This document shows positions 26,495 through 34,426 of a stretch of DNA of 34,426 nt, in pieces. The stretch lies in assembly GCA_026394715.1 (NCBI GenBank), contig JAPKXR010000102.1, positions 1 to 34,426 on the forward strand, read 5' to 3'. The DNA is from Methanomicrobiales archaeon (GTDB taxonomy: Archaea; Halobacteriota; Methanomicrobia; Methanomicrobiales; Methanospirillaceae). A program made the translations under genes and the position numbers. Below the pieces are notes generated by a model. That model made no database searches and had not been told where the DNA came from. It saw only the letters and a program-made list of their open reading frames with translations. Position 1 is the stretch's first letter, and each line of letters opens with the position of its first letter.

Positions 26495-26567
26495 CCGAAC
26501 CCCCGAACACTCTGGAAGATGGCAGGATATTGCGGTATCCTGCTCTTTTGTGAATAGTCCATGGTTA

Positions 26568-26578
26568 AAGATATAGGA
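26568..26578 (+). promoter_or_regulatory. TATA box of the 58-aa membrane protein
   Basis: AAGATATAGGA is about 25-28 bases before ATG 26599, fitting a leaderless plus-strand mRNA. Confidence 0.5.
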
Positions 26579-26598
26579 CGCCCCGTCGAATATCATAT

Positions 26599-26775
26599 AT
26601 GGACTTAAGACTTCTCGATATACTCGTAGGCTTATCAGGACTGATTTTTTTTATTGTTCTCCTGGTTATGCTCCCCCTGCTGATGCCCGCGGGAATCGCG
26701 TATATTTTCGCCATTGCATGCTTCCTTCTCGCCATGAGCGCCGCCGGCGTTACGATCAACAAGCATATTACCTGA
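26599..26775 (+). CDS. small membrane protein, 58 aa, absent from the ORF track
   Basis: A complete ATG-to-TGA frame. MDLRLLDILVGLSGLIFFIV starts it, followed by two hydrophobic helices (residues ~9-29 and ~32-52) separated by a short Pro-Ala-Gly turn, then the polar end VTINKHIT. The helix-turn-helix membrane layout, sharp polar ends and a TATA box at leaderless distance make chance unlikely. Function is unknown. Its last ~140 bases lie antisense to the annotated end of priL. Confidence 0.65.
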   Translation: MDLRLLDILVGLSGLIFFIVLLVMLPLLMPAGIAYIFAIACFLLAMSAAGVTINKHIT

Positions 26776-27801
26776 TTGTGCAGTGAATTTCTTTTTATCG
26801 TTTCTTTTCTTTTGCTTGTAGTAGCTGAGTGGGTGACTTACACGTTCACACAGCTGGTCTTTTTTCACACAGACAGCAGTTGTCCTCATCGCTGCACACG
26901 ATGGCGCTGTATATTCGGTTCCACCTCGCCCGGATATATGCTGGACCTGGTACATCGTACGGCTGAGATCAAAATCAGGGGCCCGGCAATAGAGCCCGAT
27001 AATATCAGAAGAGTTCATCCCGATATTGTGTAGAAATGCAGTAAGTGCGAAACGCCCGGGATGCGAGATATTTGTTCCGGCGGAAAGGGCCAGAATCAGT
27101 GCCTGCATGCACGGGGGGAAACTTGACTCTTCTACGGAACCGAACTGTTCAAGCAGGTGCTGCTGCTCTGCTTCGCTGATTTCTTTCACGACAGGCGCAA
27201 GTACCTCACAAATTCCCAGGGGAATAGGAAGTGGGAGATTACGGCTGATGGTAACCCTGATAGACTCACGCAATATCTCATCAGTCTCATTTTTTTTCAC
27301 TTTCACCATCCCGCGTTCAATATCCCGGTTCACCAGTCTCCAGCGTTCTTCCCGCATCCCTGCCGATAGTTCGACGTAGGAGACAAGAGGCACCACATCC
27401 GCGTCAATATCAATTCCAAGACTGGTTGCGACAAAAACTTTTTTTCCAGGTTCCTCATCAATAAGGCACTCGTACGCATTTTGTGCCTCACTACGAGAGA
27501 AACGATCAATAATCATCCGGTCTTTCATGCAGGAAATAATCACCCGGGCGAGGGCATACCCGGAAACAATCACCTTGATACCCTGACTATCTGTCGGAAT
27601 TGCCGCGCGGTCTGCCGCCTTCAGTCCGGATTTTCCGGCAATCGAAGACAAAATCCGATCTTTAGCATGGGCAAGGGCTGCTTTACCCGTTGATGTTAAA
27701 AGGAAGCGCTCAGGCGAACCCGCGTAACCACTCACAAAATTTTGTGACTCTTTTAAAAATGGATAGTTAATAAAATCTTTTTCATCGATCCTAACCCTCA
27801 T
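26635..27801 (-). CDS. priL: DNA primase large subunit PriL
   Basis: The regulatory subunit of archaeal primase, which with PriS makes primers for replication. The C-terminal domain has the four 4Fe-4S ligands: SSFPPCM, GLYCRAPDFDL, APSCAAMRTTAVC and the cysteine of QLCERVSHPLSYYK. The N-terminal half is helical. PriL proteins usually end soon after HPLxYY; here ~60 more residues follow (polar, Gly/Asn/Glu-rich, for example AGGAHGEKEACNGENIRD) that are the antisense of the plus-strand membrane gene. The true end may lie near 26768 if one base is wrong in the A-rich tract. The start overlaps the stop of pcn by one base. Confidence 0.9.
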   Translation of the reverse strand: MRVRIDEKDFINYPFLKESQNFVSGYAGSPERFLLTSTGKAALAHAKDRILSSIAGKSGLKAADRAAIPTDSQGIKVIVSGYALARVIISCMKDRMIIDRFSRSEAQNAYECLIDEEPGKKVFVATSLGIDIDADVVPLVSYVELSAGMREERWRLVNRDIERGMVKVKKNETDEILRESIRVTISRNLPLPIPLGICEVLAPVVKEISEAEQQHLLEQFGSVEESSFPPCMQALILALSAGTNISHPGRFALTAFLHNIGMNSSDIIGLYCRAPDFDLSRTMYQVQHISGRGGTEYTAPSCAAMRTTAVCVKKDQLCERVSHPLSYYKQKKRNDKKKFTAQSGNMLVDRNAGGAHGEKEACNGENIRDSRGHQQGEHNQENNKKNQS

Positions 27802-28547
27802 TAATCGGCCTCAATCCGTGGCGCGAGGAGGTACTCGACATGCCCGTTGCCCCCGGCAATATTGAATGAAAACTTTGCCGGATGATCGATCCCAAGGTGA
27901 ATTTCCACCTCTTCAGCACGGCTCATTACTTTACCCATGTCTTTCATATAATCCAGCGAGAAGAGAGACTTGGCTTCCACACCGTTGATAAAGCTGACTT
28001 CATCCTTACCAAATTCACGCCTGATATGGTCCGTATCGCCCTCAGCGGCCATAAAGAAAATCTGCTTCGCGGCATCGATACCAAGGGCTATCTTATCGGA
28101 TACAACCGCTGCTGCCTTAATTGCAGAGTTAAGTTCGGCCCCGGGAATTGCTACCTTTCCTGGTAATTCTATCGTGGGTGGATTTGGGTCTTTTCGTATC
28201 GTATTCTCATCGAGGAGGGTAATTGAATATTTGTACCCCTGGAAACTGACCTGCAGCTTATGGATATCATCGGTCAATTCGAGGGTAATCATATCGTTCT
28301 TCGCCATCATCCCGAAAATATTCTTCATCTTCGCAATATCAATCCCAAGCTCGCTTCTTGTCGCGGCAAAAGACGAAAACGCCTCTTTTTTCAGAAGTAA
28401 GGAGATCATCGCGACGTTTGCTGTATCAACCGCGCGTGTGCTGATCCCATTCTCATCGGTATGGAGCCTGCACTCGGTAACCAGTGCCGAGATGGCATCT
28501 ATAGATTCTTTAAGGATATCTGCATCAATCGTTGCTTTTAACATCAC
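27801..28547 (-). CDS. pcn: DNA polymerase sliding clamp PCNA
   Basis: A 248-residue homotrimeric clamp that encircles DNA and tethers polymerase, Fen1, ligase and others. It has the two-domain PCNA layout: MLKATIDADILKESIDAISA, the front DTANVAMISL strand, the DEN-containing interdomain stretch (YSITLLDENTIRKDPNPP), and the C-terminal YLLAPRIEAD. Length is normal. A TTTATATTA box ~20 bases upstream suggests a leaderless or very short leader mRNA. Followed by priL in an operon. Confidence 0.97.
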   Translation of the reverse strand: MMLKATIDADILKESIDAISALVTECRLHTDENGISTRAVDTANVAMISLLLKKEAFSSFAATRSELGIDIAKMKNIFGMMAKNDMITLELTDDIHKLQVSFQGYKYSITLLDENTIRKDPNPPTIELPGKVAIPGAELNSAIKAAAVVSDKIALGIDAAKQIFFMAAEGDTDHIRREFGKDEVSFINGVEAKSLFSLDYMKDMGKVMSRAEEVEIHLGIDHPAKFSFNIAGGNGHVEYLLAPRIEAD

Positions 28548-28644
28548 GCACCCCGAATATCACTAATATAAACTATCGCTCATATTTTTAATAATATCTG
28601 ATTTAACTTTAAGCCCTTAAAGAGGGCAGACATGGACGGACACA

Positions 28645-29283
28645 ATGGGTTCACAATGGGGCAGGGATAAGGTCTATGTGCGGGCATTGAAAGAGGGTTA
28701 CCGCTCGCGAGCAGCATATAAGTTGCGTGAGATACAGGAGCGGTACAACATTATCCGCGAAACTGACAATATCGTAGACCTTGGGGCATCACCGGGAAGC
28801 TGGCTCCAGGTAGAGCGTGAACTCACTGCAGGGATTGTGGTTGGTATTGACCTTTCGTATATTCCCCCAATAGAAAATGTTTTTACTTTTATCGGGGATT
28901 TTATGGATCCCCATACGCTTGAAGAAGTTCGGCCACTCCTGCCTTCTACCAGCGTTGTGGTATCTGATGCCTCTCCAAAATTATCAGGACAAAGGACATA
29001 CGACCAGGCCCGGGCAATTAACCTCGGTGAGAACGCTCTTATATTTGCAGAAAAAATCTTAAAACCGGGCGGTAATTTTGTTGTTAAATCATTCCAGGGA
29101 CAGGACTTCAATACCCTCCTCTACCAGGTGCGTGACCATTTTCTCTCCGTGAGAACGTTCCATCCGAAATCCTCACGAAAGGGCAGTACCGAGATCTACA
29201 TCGTTGCAAAAAATTTTACCGGACGCGAATGGAACAGCGGAACCGGAAATATCGGGACAAATGAAACTGAAGGACCCATATAA
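28645..29283 (+). CDS. rlmE: 23S rRNA 2'-O-methyltransferase RlmE (FtsJ family)
   Basis: A 212-residue SAM-dependent methyltransferase for the A-loop uridine of 23S rRNA. MGSQWGRDKVYVRALKEGYRSRAAYKL carries the first catalytic lysine region; DLGASPGSWLQVE is the SAM motif; VVSDASPKLSG holds the catalytic Asp; NFVVKSFQGQD has the second Lys. It is divergent from pcn, and moaA overlaps its end by 23 bases. Confidence 0.94.
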   Translation: MGSQWGRDKVYVRALKEGYRSRAAYKLREIQERYNIIRETDNIVDLGASPGSWLQVERELTAGIVVGIDLSYIPPIENVFTFIGDFMDPHTLEEVRPLLPSTSVVVSDASPKLSGQRTYDQARAINLGENALIFAEKILKPGGNFVVKSFQGQDFNTLLYQVRDHFLSVRTFHPKSSRKGSTEIYIVAKNFTGREWNSGTGNIGTNETEGPI

Positions 29284-30139
29284 CAGGCCGGTCAGCAACC
29301 TTCGCGTAAGTGTGACCCCGAAATGCAACCTTTCCTGCATCTATTGTCACCGTGAGGGAGAGACCGCACCAAAGGGTTTGCTCAGTACAATTGAAATAGG
29401 GGATGTCCTTTCAACCGCTGCAAAATTTCATATCAAAAGTGTCAAGTTCACGGGTGGGGAGCCGTTGCTACGGGAAGACCTCGTCGATATTGTCGACCTG
29501 GTCCCGAATTCAATGGAGAGTTCAATTACAACCAACGGGATTCTCCTGGCTGACTATGCCGGGGAATTAAAAGAAGCTGGCCTTTCAAGGGTGAATATTT
29601 CGCTTGATAGTCTCAACCCGGACACCTATAAAAAAATCACCGGCAGCGACAGGCTCTCGGATGTGCTCCATGGTATCGATGTGGCTCTCGAGGCAGGCCT
29701 CACACCGATCAAACTGAACATGGTAATGCTCCGGGGGATCAATGATCACGAACTGGAGGATTTTTACGCGTATATCAGGGATAACCGGCACCTTATCCTC
29801 CAGTTAATAGAACTGATGGGGCTGGGGGGGTGTGAATGTCATTCTGATCTTCTGGCCCTCGAAGAGGACCTGGCCGGAAGGTCTACAGTAATTCTTACCC
29901 GCCGGATGCATCACCGGAAAAAATACTGCCTGGACGGGGCTGAGATTGAGGTGGTCAGACCACTCCACAATACCGAATTCTGCGCATTCTGCAACAGGTT
30001 ACGTGTCACGTCGGATGGAAAACTCAAGCCATGCCTCCTACGGACAGATAACCATGTCAATATCCGGGGTAAATCTGGGATCGACCTTGAGAATGCCTTC
30101 ATTGAAGCGGTTAAACGGCGTGCCCCTTTTTACCAGTGA
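29261..30139 (+). CDS. moaA: GTP 3',8-cyclase MoaA
   Basis: A 292-residue radical SAM enzyme that starts molybdenum (tungsten) cofactor synthesis, needed by formylmethanofuran and formate dehydrogenases. N-terminal cluster CNLSCIYCHREG (C-x3-C-x2-C), GGEPLLREDL, and the second cluster CAFCNRLRVTSDGKLKPC near the C-terminus. The track start (29204) adds 19 residues inside rlmE; the ATG at 29261 begins with the usual MKLKDPYNRPVSNLRVS. Confidence 0.95.
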   Translation: MKLKDPYNRPVSNLRVSVTPKCNLSCIYCHREGETAPKGLLSTIEIGDVLSTAAKFHIKSVKFTGGEPLLREDLVDIVDLVPNSMESSITTNGILLADYAGELKEAGLSRVNISLDSLNPDTYKKITGSDRLSDVLHGIDVALEAGLTPIKLNMVMLRGINDHELEDFYAYIRDNRHLILQLIELMGLGGCECHSDLLALEEDLAGRSTVILTRRMHHRKKYCLDGAEIEVVRPLHNTEFCAFCNRLRVTSDGKLKPCLLRTDNHVNIRGKSGIDLENAFIEAVKRRAPFYQ

Positions 30140-30251
30140 ATGAGGGATCCATGCAGGGGATTCTTCGACCTGGAAGGCCCTGGTTGGCCATATTGTTTCC
30201 CGGGAAAATATCCGGAATTTTTATACAATTCGAAAGGCTAATAGCAAGCGT

Positions 30252-30770
30252 ATGAGTGATGAAAAAGAGTATGCAAATGTCATGGAGTATCTCTACAATA
30301 AGAACCTGGTCCTCCATGATACCGCTATGTTCCACCCGGTCCTTAAATTTTATTTTATTGATGCCCTGGCCCATATCGACTATACACTCGGCCTCCTGAC
30401 CTATACCTATACATCCCCGAGGAATGTCATGTCCGGTGAATACCTCCGGTGGAGAATAGACGAAGAGAAAATAGGTGACCGTGCTCGTTTCAGCAGTTTC
30501 ATCAACTGGTTAAAAGAGACCCACCCAGACAGGTTTGATCGGCTTCCTTTTCTCTGGCAGGTTATCTATGACCGCAATACCAGGGCAAATTACCGGAGTT
30601 TTCGGATTGTTATTGACCCTGACCAGACCACCCCGCTTCCTGCTGCGTTTTTTGCAAAGGCTATCGATGAGTTTTTCAATAATGACTTTTTAAAGAGCCT
30701 CTACAGCGACGCATCCCTCAGCATGCTCTTTGAAGAATTTAAACGGGACGTAATCACCACAGGAAAATGA
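30252..30770 (+). CDS. hypothetical protein, 172 aa
   Basis: An uncharacterised soluble protein, probably helical (MEYLYNKNLVLHDTAMFHPV, RFSSFINWLKETHPDRFDRL, SMLFEEFKRDVITTGK). No membrane segment, signal or cysteine motif. I recognise no family. A TTTTTATAC box about 30 bases upstream (near 30217-30224) gives its own promoter. It ends one base before the M20 peptidase start, so the two are almost surely co-translated. Confidence 0.75.
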   Translation: MSDEKEYANVMEYLYNKNLVLHDTAMFHPVLKFYFIDALAHIDYTLGLLTYTYTSPRNVMSGEYLRWRIDEEKIGDRARFSSFINWLKETHPDRFDRLPFLWQVIYDRNTRANYRSFRIVIDPDQTTPLPAAFFAKAIDEFFNNDFLKSLYSDASLSMLFEEFKRDVITTGK

Positions 30771-30771
30771 T

Positions 30772-31950
30772 ATGGACGTTGTGCACCTCACCAGGGAACT
30801 CGTGAAGATTAAAAGTGAAAATCCCCCCGGAAATACCGAGGAGGTCATTCATTATATCAAGGGATTTCTTGACAGCCTTGGCGTCCGGACAGATATCATC
30901 AGGAACAGGGGGGGAAGGGACAACCTTATCAGTGCACACCTGAACCATCACCTGCTGCTCTGCGGGCATGTGGACGTCGTGCCGGCAATGGCAGATGGGT
31001 GGCGGCACCCACCATTCTCGGGGGAGATCGAGGACGGGCACCTCTATGGGAGGGGTTCTACGGATATGAAAGGTGGATGTGCGGCACTCCTGTCCTCGTA
31101 CAAACAGCTTCTCGATAAGGGAGTGGAACCTGGTGCAGACTTTCTTTTCGTGTGCGATGAAGAGACAAGCGGGACATATGGGATCAGGTGCGTTCTCTCC
31201 AAGGACCTCCTCCGCCCCTGTGATGTCATTATTGCAGAACCATCCCCTGAGCTACACCCGAATATCGGCGAGAAAGGGCTCTGCAGGATCGATTTGCATT
31301 TCCGGGGAGAACCTGGACATGGTTCATTATACCCAACCCGCGGTGTCAGTGCCGTGATGGAGGCCTATAGAACCCTCGATTATTTGCGCAAAGTACACCG
31401 GCATGAGTACCATGTGGAAGGAGAAGTGGACGAGATTATTGAGCGGTCTTCTGCAGTCCTCCGGGATATCCTGGCCGTTGATGAGGCAAAACACGTACTA
31501 CGGCGGGTCATGTTCAACCCGGGCAGGATCGAAGGGGGGGAAAAAGCCAACATTGTCGCCCAGCATTGCGATCTCCAGCTTGATATCAGGGTCCCGTGGG
31601 GGTGCTCTATACCAGACCTCATCGCAGATATTGCCCGTCATTCACCGGGTGCGGCAATCCAGGAGGTGAGTATTAGTGAGCCCTCGATGACATCCCCGAA
31701 TTGCCGGCTTGTTGGCGTTACCTGCAATGTTATCTCACGGGTTTACGGACTGCCAGCCCAGCCAATTGTCCAGTGGGCTGCAAGCGATGCAAGGTACCTC
31801 CGGGCCGAGGGGTTCCGGGTGGTCGAATACGGGCCCGGGGAAATTATTTCGCTCCATGCCGTTAACGAAAGGGTTTCGATCGAGGCTCTCAGGAAAGCGA
31901 CTGCCGTCTTCGAAGGGATTATCAGCGATTTTAGTGCACCTGAAAACTGA
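30772..31950 (+). CDS. M20 family metallopeptidase (ArgE/DapE/ACY1-like)
   Basis: A 392-residue cytoplasmic di-zinc amidohydrolase. LLLCGHVDVVPA contains the first zinc histidine and Asp; GRGSTDMKGGCAALL has the bridging Asp; CDEETSGTYG holds the catalytic Glu pair; EPSPELH and the late SLHAVNER complete the metal site. Lid domain from ~175 to ~290. Such enzymes remove succinyl or acetyl groups from diaminopimelate or ornithine, or act as dipeptidases; substrate cannot be read from sequence. Methanogens mostly use the DapL route for lysine, so a DapE role is not assured. Confidence 0.85.
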   Translation: MDVVHLTRELVKIKSENPPGNTEEVIHYIKGFLDSLGVRTDIIRNRGGRDNLISAHLNHHLLLCGHVDVVPAMADGWRHPPFSGEIEDGHLYGRGSTDMKGGCAALLSSYKQLLDKGVEPGADFLFVCDEETSGTYGIRCVLSKDLLRPCDVIIAEPSPELHPNIGEKGLCRIDLHFRGEPGHGSLYPTRGVSAVMEAYRTLDYLRKVHRHEYHVEGEVDEIIERSSAVLRDILAVDEAKHVLRRVMFNPGRIEGGEKANIVAQHCDLQLDIRVPWGCSIPDLIADIARHSPGAAIQEVSISEPSMTSPNCRLVGVTCNVISRVYGLPAQPIVQWAASDARYLRAEGFRVVEYGPGEIISLHAVNERVSIEALRKATAVFEGIISDFSAPEN

Positions 31951-32063
31951 TACAGGCTCATGTTTACGACAATGAAAAAACATCAAAAATTCCCTTCAGG
32001 CTTTCAGGGATAACCGGTCATTTTTCAGTTGTATCAGCTAAAAAGCGGTACCGATGGATGATG

Positions 32064-32078
32064 AAATTAGGCTGCCAA
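32064..32078 (+). repeat. left terminal inverted repeat of the IS
   Basis: AAATTAGGCTGCCAA, the exact complement of the right end. Confidence 0.8.
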
Positions 32079-32082
32079 AAAA

Positions 32083-33648
32083 TTAGGAAGTCACAAAATT
32101 TTTCACATCAGGAGACAGGGATAAGGTGTCGAGAATTCCTCGCTGTTTCTTACCGATTTCTGTAATTAGAAATTTTCCATCTGGCAGAACAAACCATCTG
32201 ATTTTCTCGAGTTCCAAGATTAGTCGAGAGAACGAACACTTTTTCAATAACCCAGTAGTCTGAAGTTGTCTCAGGATATGCATTCTGATAAGCAAACTGA
32301 GGAATGAAATGAACAGGAGCCCTAAGAGAGACTCGCGTTTCTTCACATTGATGGGCATAATCTCAAGATCATTTTTGATAATGTCAAATGCCATTTCAAC
32401 CAGTTCCCGGCTACGGTAGAGGGAGATGCACTCATCCCATCTGAAATCACCCTTATAAATAAGAATAAATAGTCCCATACTATTCACCCGTTGCGACACT
32501 GCATCTTCCTTTACAGTAATGACAAAACGATCATCCACAACATCCCATGAAAGATACGTTGAACACTTATCAGCATGCTTCAAAAAAATTGATGCTGGTT
32601 TCATCTTGGGCTTTAATTCAATTTTTTCAAGAGAAGTAATCACTTCCCGTAGTTTTTGGTAGAACCGTTCCCGGTCATCCTGTTCTCGTGAGGGGCTGTA
32701 ATACCCATAGCCCTTGAACTGTATGCCCTCAATGGTTAGGGATAATGGCTCGACAAATAAGGCCTTGTCATTGAAACTCTGGAGATTATTTATCCGCTTA
32801 ATAGTGCTCTGTATCGCTGATAGTGTCTGCTTCACCACTTTGAATGTACGTGATACAGGCATGATGAACGGGAGCTGATGTTTGGTCAGTGCCTTCAGGT
32901 TTGCTCCTGAACAGAACCCTCTGTCCATGATCAATGTCGATCCACTTATCCCCAGTGTTTCGATTTTTGTGAGAGTATTTTTCAAGGTTGATACATCCAC
33001 AATGCTTCCCGGATACATGTCATAAAAAATTGGAATTCCTCGTTCTTTATCCACAACAAGCGATACATTGACTTGGGGTAAACGGACACCATCCCGGTTG
33101 TGACCATATTCAAAGAATGATATTGCAGAAGTGTAAGAGGAGATCGATGTGATATCATAATAGAGTGTGTTGAGAGGAGAGAGATCCGTGATCAAATCCT
33201 GAAAAAATTTGAAGGGTATACCTTCTTGCCCAATTTTTACGAGCAAGTTACTAAGATATTGCGATGATAGGGGTGTGTCTGGGTATTTGGCAGAGAGGAT
33301 AGTTCCTTCATACCATGATCCAATCTGATTCATCGCTAAAGGTCGGAGCACCCTGTTAAAGGCCAGGGTTAAAACCGCATTAACTTCTTTTTCAGTAAGG
33401 GAATGACCAAGTTGATTTTTGAGATTGTATGCTTCTGCTGTTGCAAAGCAGGGAAGAAACTCCCCATAATTCAATGCCATCTTGGGCACTCCGGAAATTT
33501 CTCTCACTTTGACTGGTTTTCCATCCACAGATTTTCCCAAGTATTTGCTATGCTGTCGTGTTCTTTTTGAAGCTTTATCGTAGTAGTAGGTGATCTCATA
33601 CAGATAATCAATTCCTTTGATCTTTTTGGTCCTGATCACCGTTTTCAT
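32083..33648 (-). CDS. IS1634-type DDE transposase
   Basis: A 521-residue transposase of the IS4 superfamily (DDE_Tnp_1). It starts MKTVIRTKKIKGIDYLYE, typical of long IS1634-like members. The likely triad is Asp in LNTLYYDITSISSY, Asp in STLIMDRGFCSG and Glu in the Y-x2-R-x3-E element SLYRSRELVEMAFDIIKND. The frame is intact and the length normal for the family, so the element may be active. Confidence 0.88.
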   Translation of the reverse strand: MKTVIRTKKIKGIDYLYEITYYYDKASKRTRQHSKYLGKSVDGKPVKVREISGVPKMALNYGEFLPCFATAEAYNLKNQLGHSLTEKEVNAVLTLAFNRVLRPLAMNQIGSWYEGTILSAKYPDTPLSSQYLSNLLVKIGQEGIPFKFFQDLITDLSPLNTLYYDITSISSYTSAISFFEYGHNRDGVRLPQVNVSLVVDKERGIPIFYDMYPGSIVDVSTLKNTLTKIETLGISGSTLIMDRGFCSGANLKALTKHQLPFIMPVSRTFKVVKQTLSAIQSTIKRINNLQSFNDKALFVEPLSLTIEGIQFKGYGYYSPSREQDDRERFYQKLREVITSLEKIELKPKMKPASIFLKHADKCSTYLSWDVVDDRFVITVKEDAVSQRVNSMGLFILIYKGDFRWDECISLYRSRELVEMAFDIIKNDLEIMPINVKKRESLLGLLFISFLSLLIRMHILRQLQTTGLLKKCSFSRLILELEKIRWFVLPDGKFLITEIGKKQRGILDTLSLSPDVKNFVTS

Positions 33649-33732
33649 ATAACAGTATAATTAGGCGGTCTACTATGTATACCTTTCTGGACTCCTTTTT
33701 AAAATTCAAATCCAAATATCAAAAATCTAATC

Positions 33733-33747
33733 TTGGCAGCCTAATTT
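33733..33747 (-). repeat. right terminal inverted repeat of the IS
   Basis: TTGGCAGCCTAATTT, the reverse complement of the left end. Confidence 0.8.
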
Positions 33748-33846
33748 AGTGGGGAGTGAGGATGAAAACGTAACGGTCTCAACCCCTCCGGGTTCTACCG
33801 CGGAAATTTTCGTAAAAAAATAATATGGTCTGAATTAACAATACTT

Positions 33847-34426
33847 TTAATAATCTTCCCTCAACATCCGGTCAATTGCCCTGGCAGCTGTTTTTGCATG
33901 ACCCATCGCCAGAATCACTGTTGCAGCACCTGTTGCCACATCGCCGGCTGCGAAGATACGTGGAAGCCGGGTCTTTCCTTCTCCGTCCACCACGACATTT
34001 CCCTTCTTCGCCCGTTCCAACCCCTTAATTTCAGATATTAGGAGCGGGTTTGGTCCCTGGCCGATAGCTTCGATGAACATGTCTGCATCAATGGTGAAGG
34101 TCGCCCCATCTACGGGACGGCTGGTTGGCCTCCCCGTTTCATCCAACGCGCACATCTCCATCTGTATACATTCAACCCCGGTGACACATGAGTCCCCTGT
34201 AATACGAATGGGATTTGCACAGGGCAGGATTTCAACGCCTTCTTCCTTGGCATGAATGACTTCGTTCATCCTTGCCGGGAGGTCCTCCTCGCGACGGCGG
34301 TATACCAGCGTTACCTTCGCACCAAGGCGCCTAGCCACCCGTGCTGCGTCCATGGCGACATTCCCCCCGCCGGCAACCACTACACGACTTCCACTTTTCA
34401 CAGGGGTATCGTGATCGGGAAACTGG
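33847..34426 (-). CDS. gltA: NADPH-dependent glutamate synthase, small-subunit type (partial, 5' end outside window)
   Basis: The C-terminal ~192 residues of a flavin oxidoreductase of the GltD/GltA type. The open frame continues past the GTG proposed in the track to the window edge (FPDHDTPVKSGSRV), so the N-terminus is cut. VVVAGGGNVAMDAARVARRLGA is the NADPH-binding fold; VTLVYRRREEDLPAR, FIEAIGQGPN and IFAAGDVATGAATVI-AMGHAK are the conserved NADPH and FAD segments. It makes glutamate from glutamine and 2-oxoglutarate with NADPH if the standalone archaeal GltA assignment holds; NfnB or SudA-like relatives cannot be excluded from the fragment. Confidence 0.85.
   Translation of the reverse strand, partial: QFPDHDTPVKSGSRVVVAGGGNVAMDAARVARRLGAKVTLVYRRREEDLPARMNEVIHAKEEGVEILPCANPIRITGDSCVTGVECIQMEMCALDETGRPTSRPVDGATFTIDADMFIEAIGQGPNPLLISEIKGLERAKKGNVVVDGEGKTRLPRIFAAGDVATGAATVILAMGHAKTAARAIDRMLREDY

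Larger units (their letters stand above)
32064..33747 (-). mobile_element. IS1634-like insertion sequence, complete
   Basis: A ~1.68 kb element bounded by perfect 15-base inverted repeats: AAATTAGGCTGCCAA at 32064-32078 and TTGGCAGCCTAATTT at 33733-33747. It holds one intact transposase. Because AATT at both outer ends is self-complementary, part of the repeat may be a 4-base target duplication, so the exact ends are uncertain by a few bases. It sits between convergent genes and breaks nothing visible. Confidence 0.85.

Noticed and set aside
26565-26762. 65-codon minus-strand frame opposite the small membrane gene
   Set aside because: It is the antisense shadow of the 58-aa protein and starts within priL in another frame.
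31947-32037. 8-base inverted repeat CTGATACA/TGTATCAG just left of the IS
   Set aside because: The arms are 75 bases apart and do not match the IS ends, so it is likely chance.
1-34426. CRISPR array, prophage or toxin-antitoxin module
   Set aside because: No evenly spaced repeat-spacer units, phage structural genes or paired toxin genes were seen. The only RHH gene pairs with ftsZ, not a toxin.

Overview
The window is a piece of a euryarchaeal methanogen chromosome, most likely from the order Methanomicrobiales (Methanoregula or Methanolinea-like). This rests on archaeal information-processing genes (PCNA, the primase large subunit PriL, ribosomal protein eS17, Alba), archaeal cobamide genes (CobY, CobD), the archaeosine enzyme RaSEA, a CdrS-FtsZ pair, AT-rich TATA boxes placed for leaderless or short-leader mRNAs, and several PEGA and other surface proteins. 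No database search was possible; family names come from motifs read in the translations.

Layout. 1-2.3 kb: a seven-repeat PEGA surface protein on the minus strand. 2.5-6.1 kb: an unusual minus-strand cassette of a small unknown protein, a PhoU/DUF47-like protein whose C-terminus is displaced by a frameshift, and a pyruvate-phosphate-dikinase-like protein that stops after its phosphohistidine domain. 6.4-7.0 kb: hypC, then a gene-free stretch with a pair of REP-like hairpins. 7.1-10.3 kb: a membrane DUF457 hydrolase, a lipoprotein with two solute-binding domains plus a Cache domain, and tRNA-Ser(UGA). 10.4-13.8 kb: two secreted or surface proteins flanking raSEA. 14.1-17.2 kb: a TIGR00300 ornithine cyclodeaminase-type enzyme, then cobD-cobY. 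17.3-18.8 kb: cdrS-ftsZ with a striking 11-bp-phased operator. 19.4-21.5 kb: a COG1340 coiled-coil protein and a DUF373 membrane protein. 21.9-26.5 kb: a small secreted protein, then the compact operon rps17e-dapA-dapB-ferredoxin-asd-alba, headed by a ThiN-domain gene. 26.6-28.5 kb: a 58-residue membrane protein missing from the ORF track, then pcn-priL on the other strand. 28.6-31.95 kb: rlmE-moaA, an unknown gene and an M20 peptidase. 32.06-33.75 kb: a complete IS1634-like insertion sequence. 33.85 kb to the end: the 3' part of an NADPH-dependent glutamate synthase gene.

How the genes work together. asd, dapA and dapB are consecutive steps from aspartyl phosphate toward diaminopimelate and lysine. 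CobD and CobY supply the aminopropanol phosphate and GDP activation steps of cobamide assembly, which methanogens need for methyl transfer. PCNA and PriL are replication partners. CdrS and FtsZ are a division regulator and its likely target.

The most interesting points are the PPDK-like/DUF47 cassette with its frameshift, the phased cdrS operator, and the hidden membrane protein that lies antisense to an odd PriL tail.
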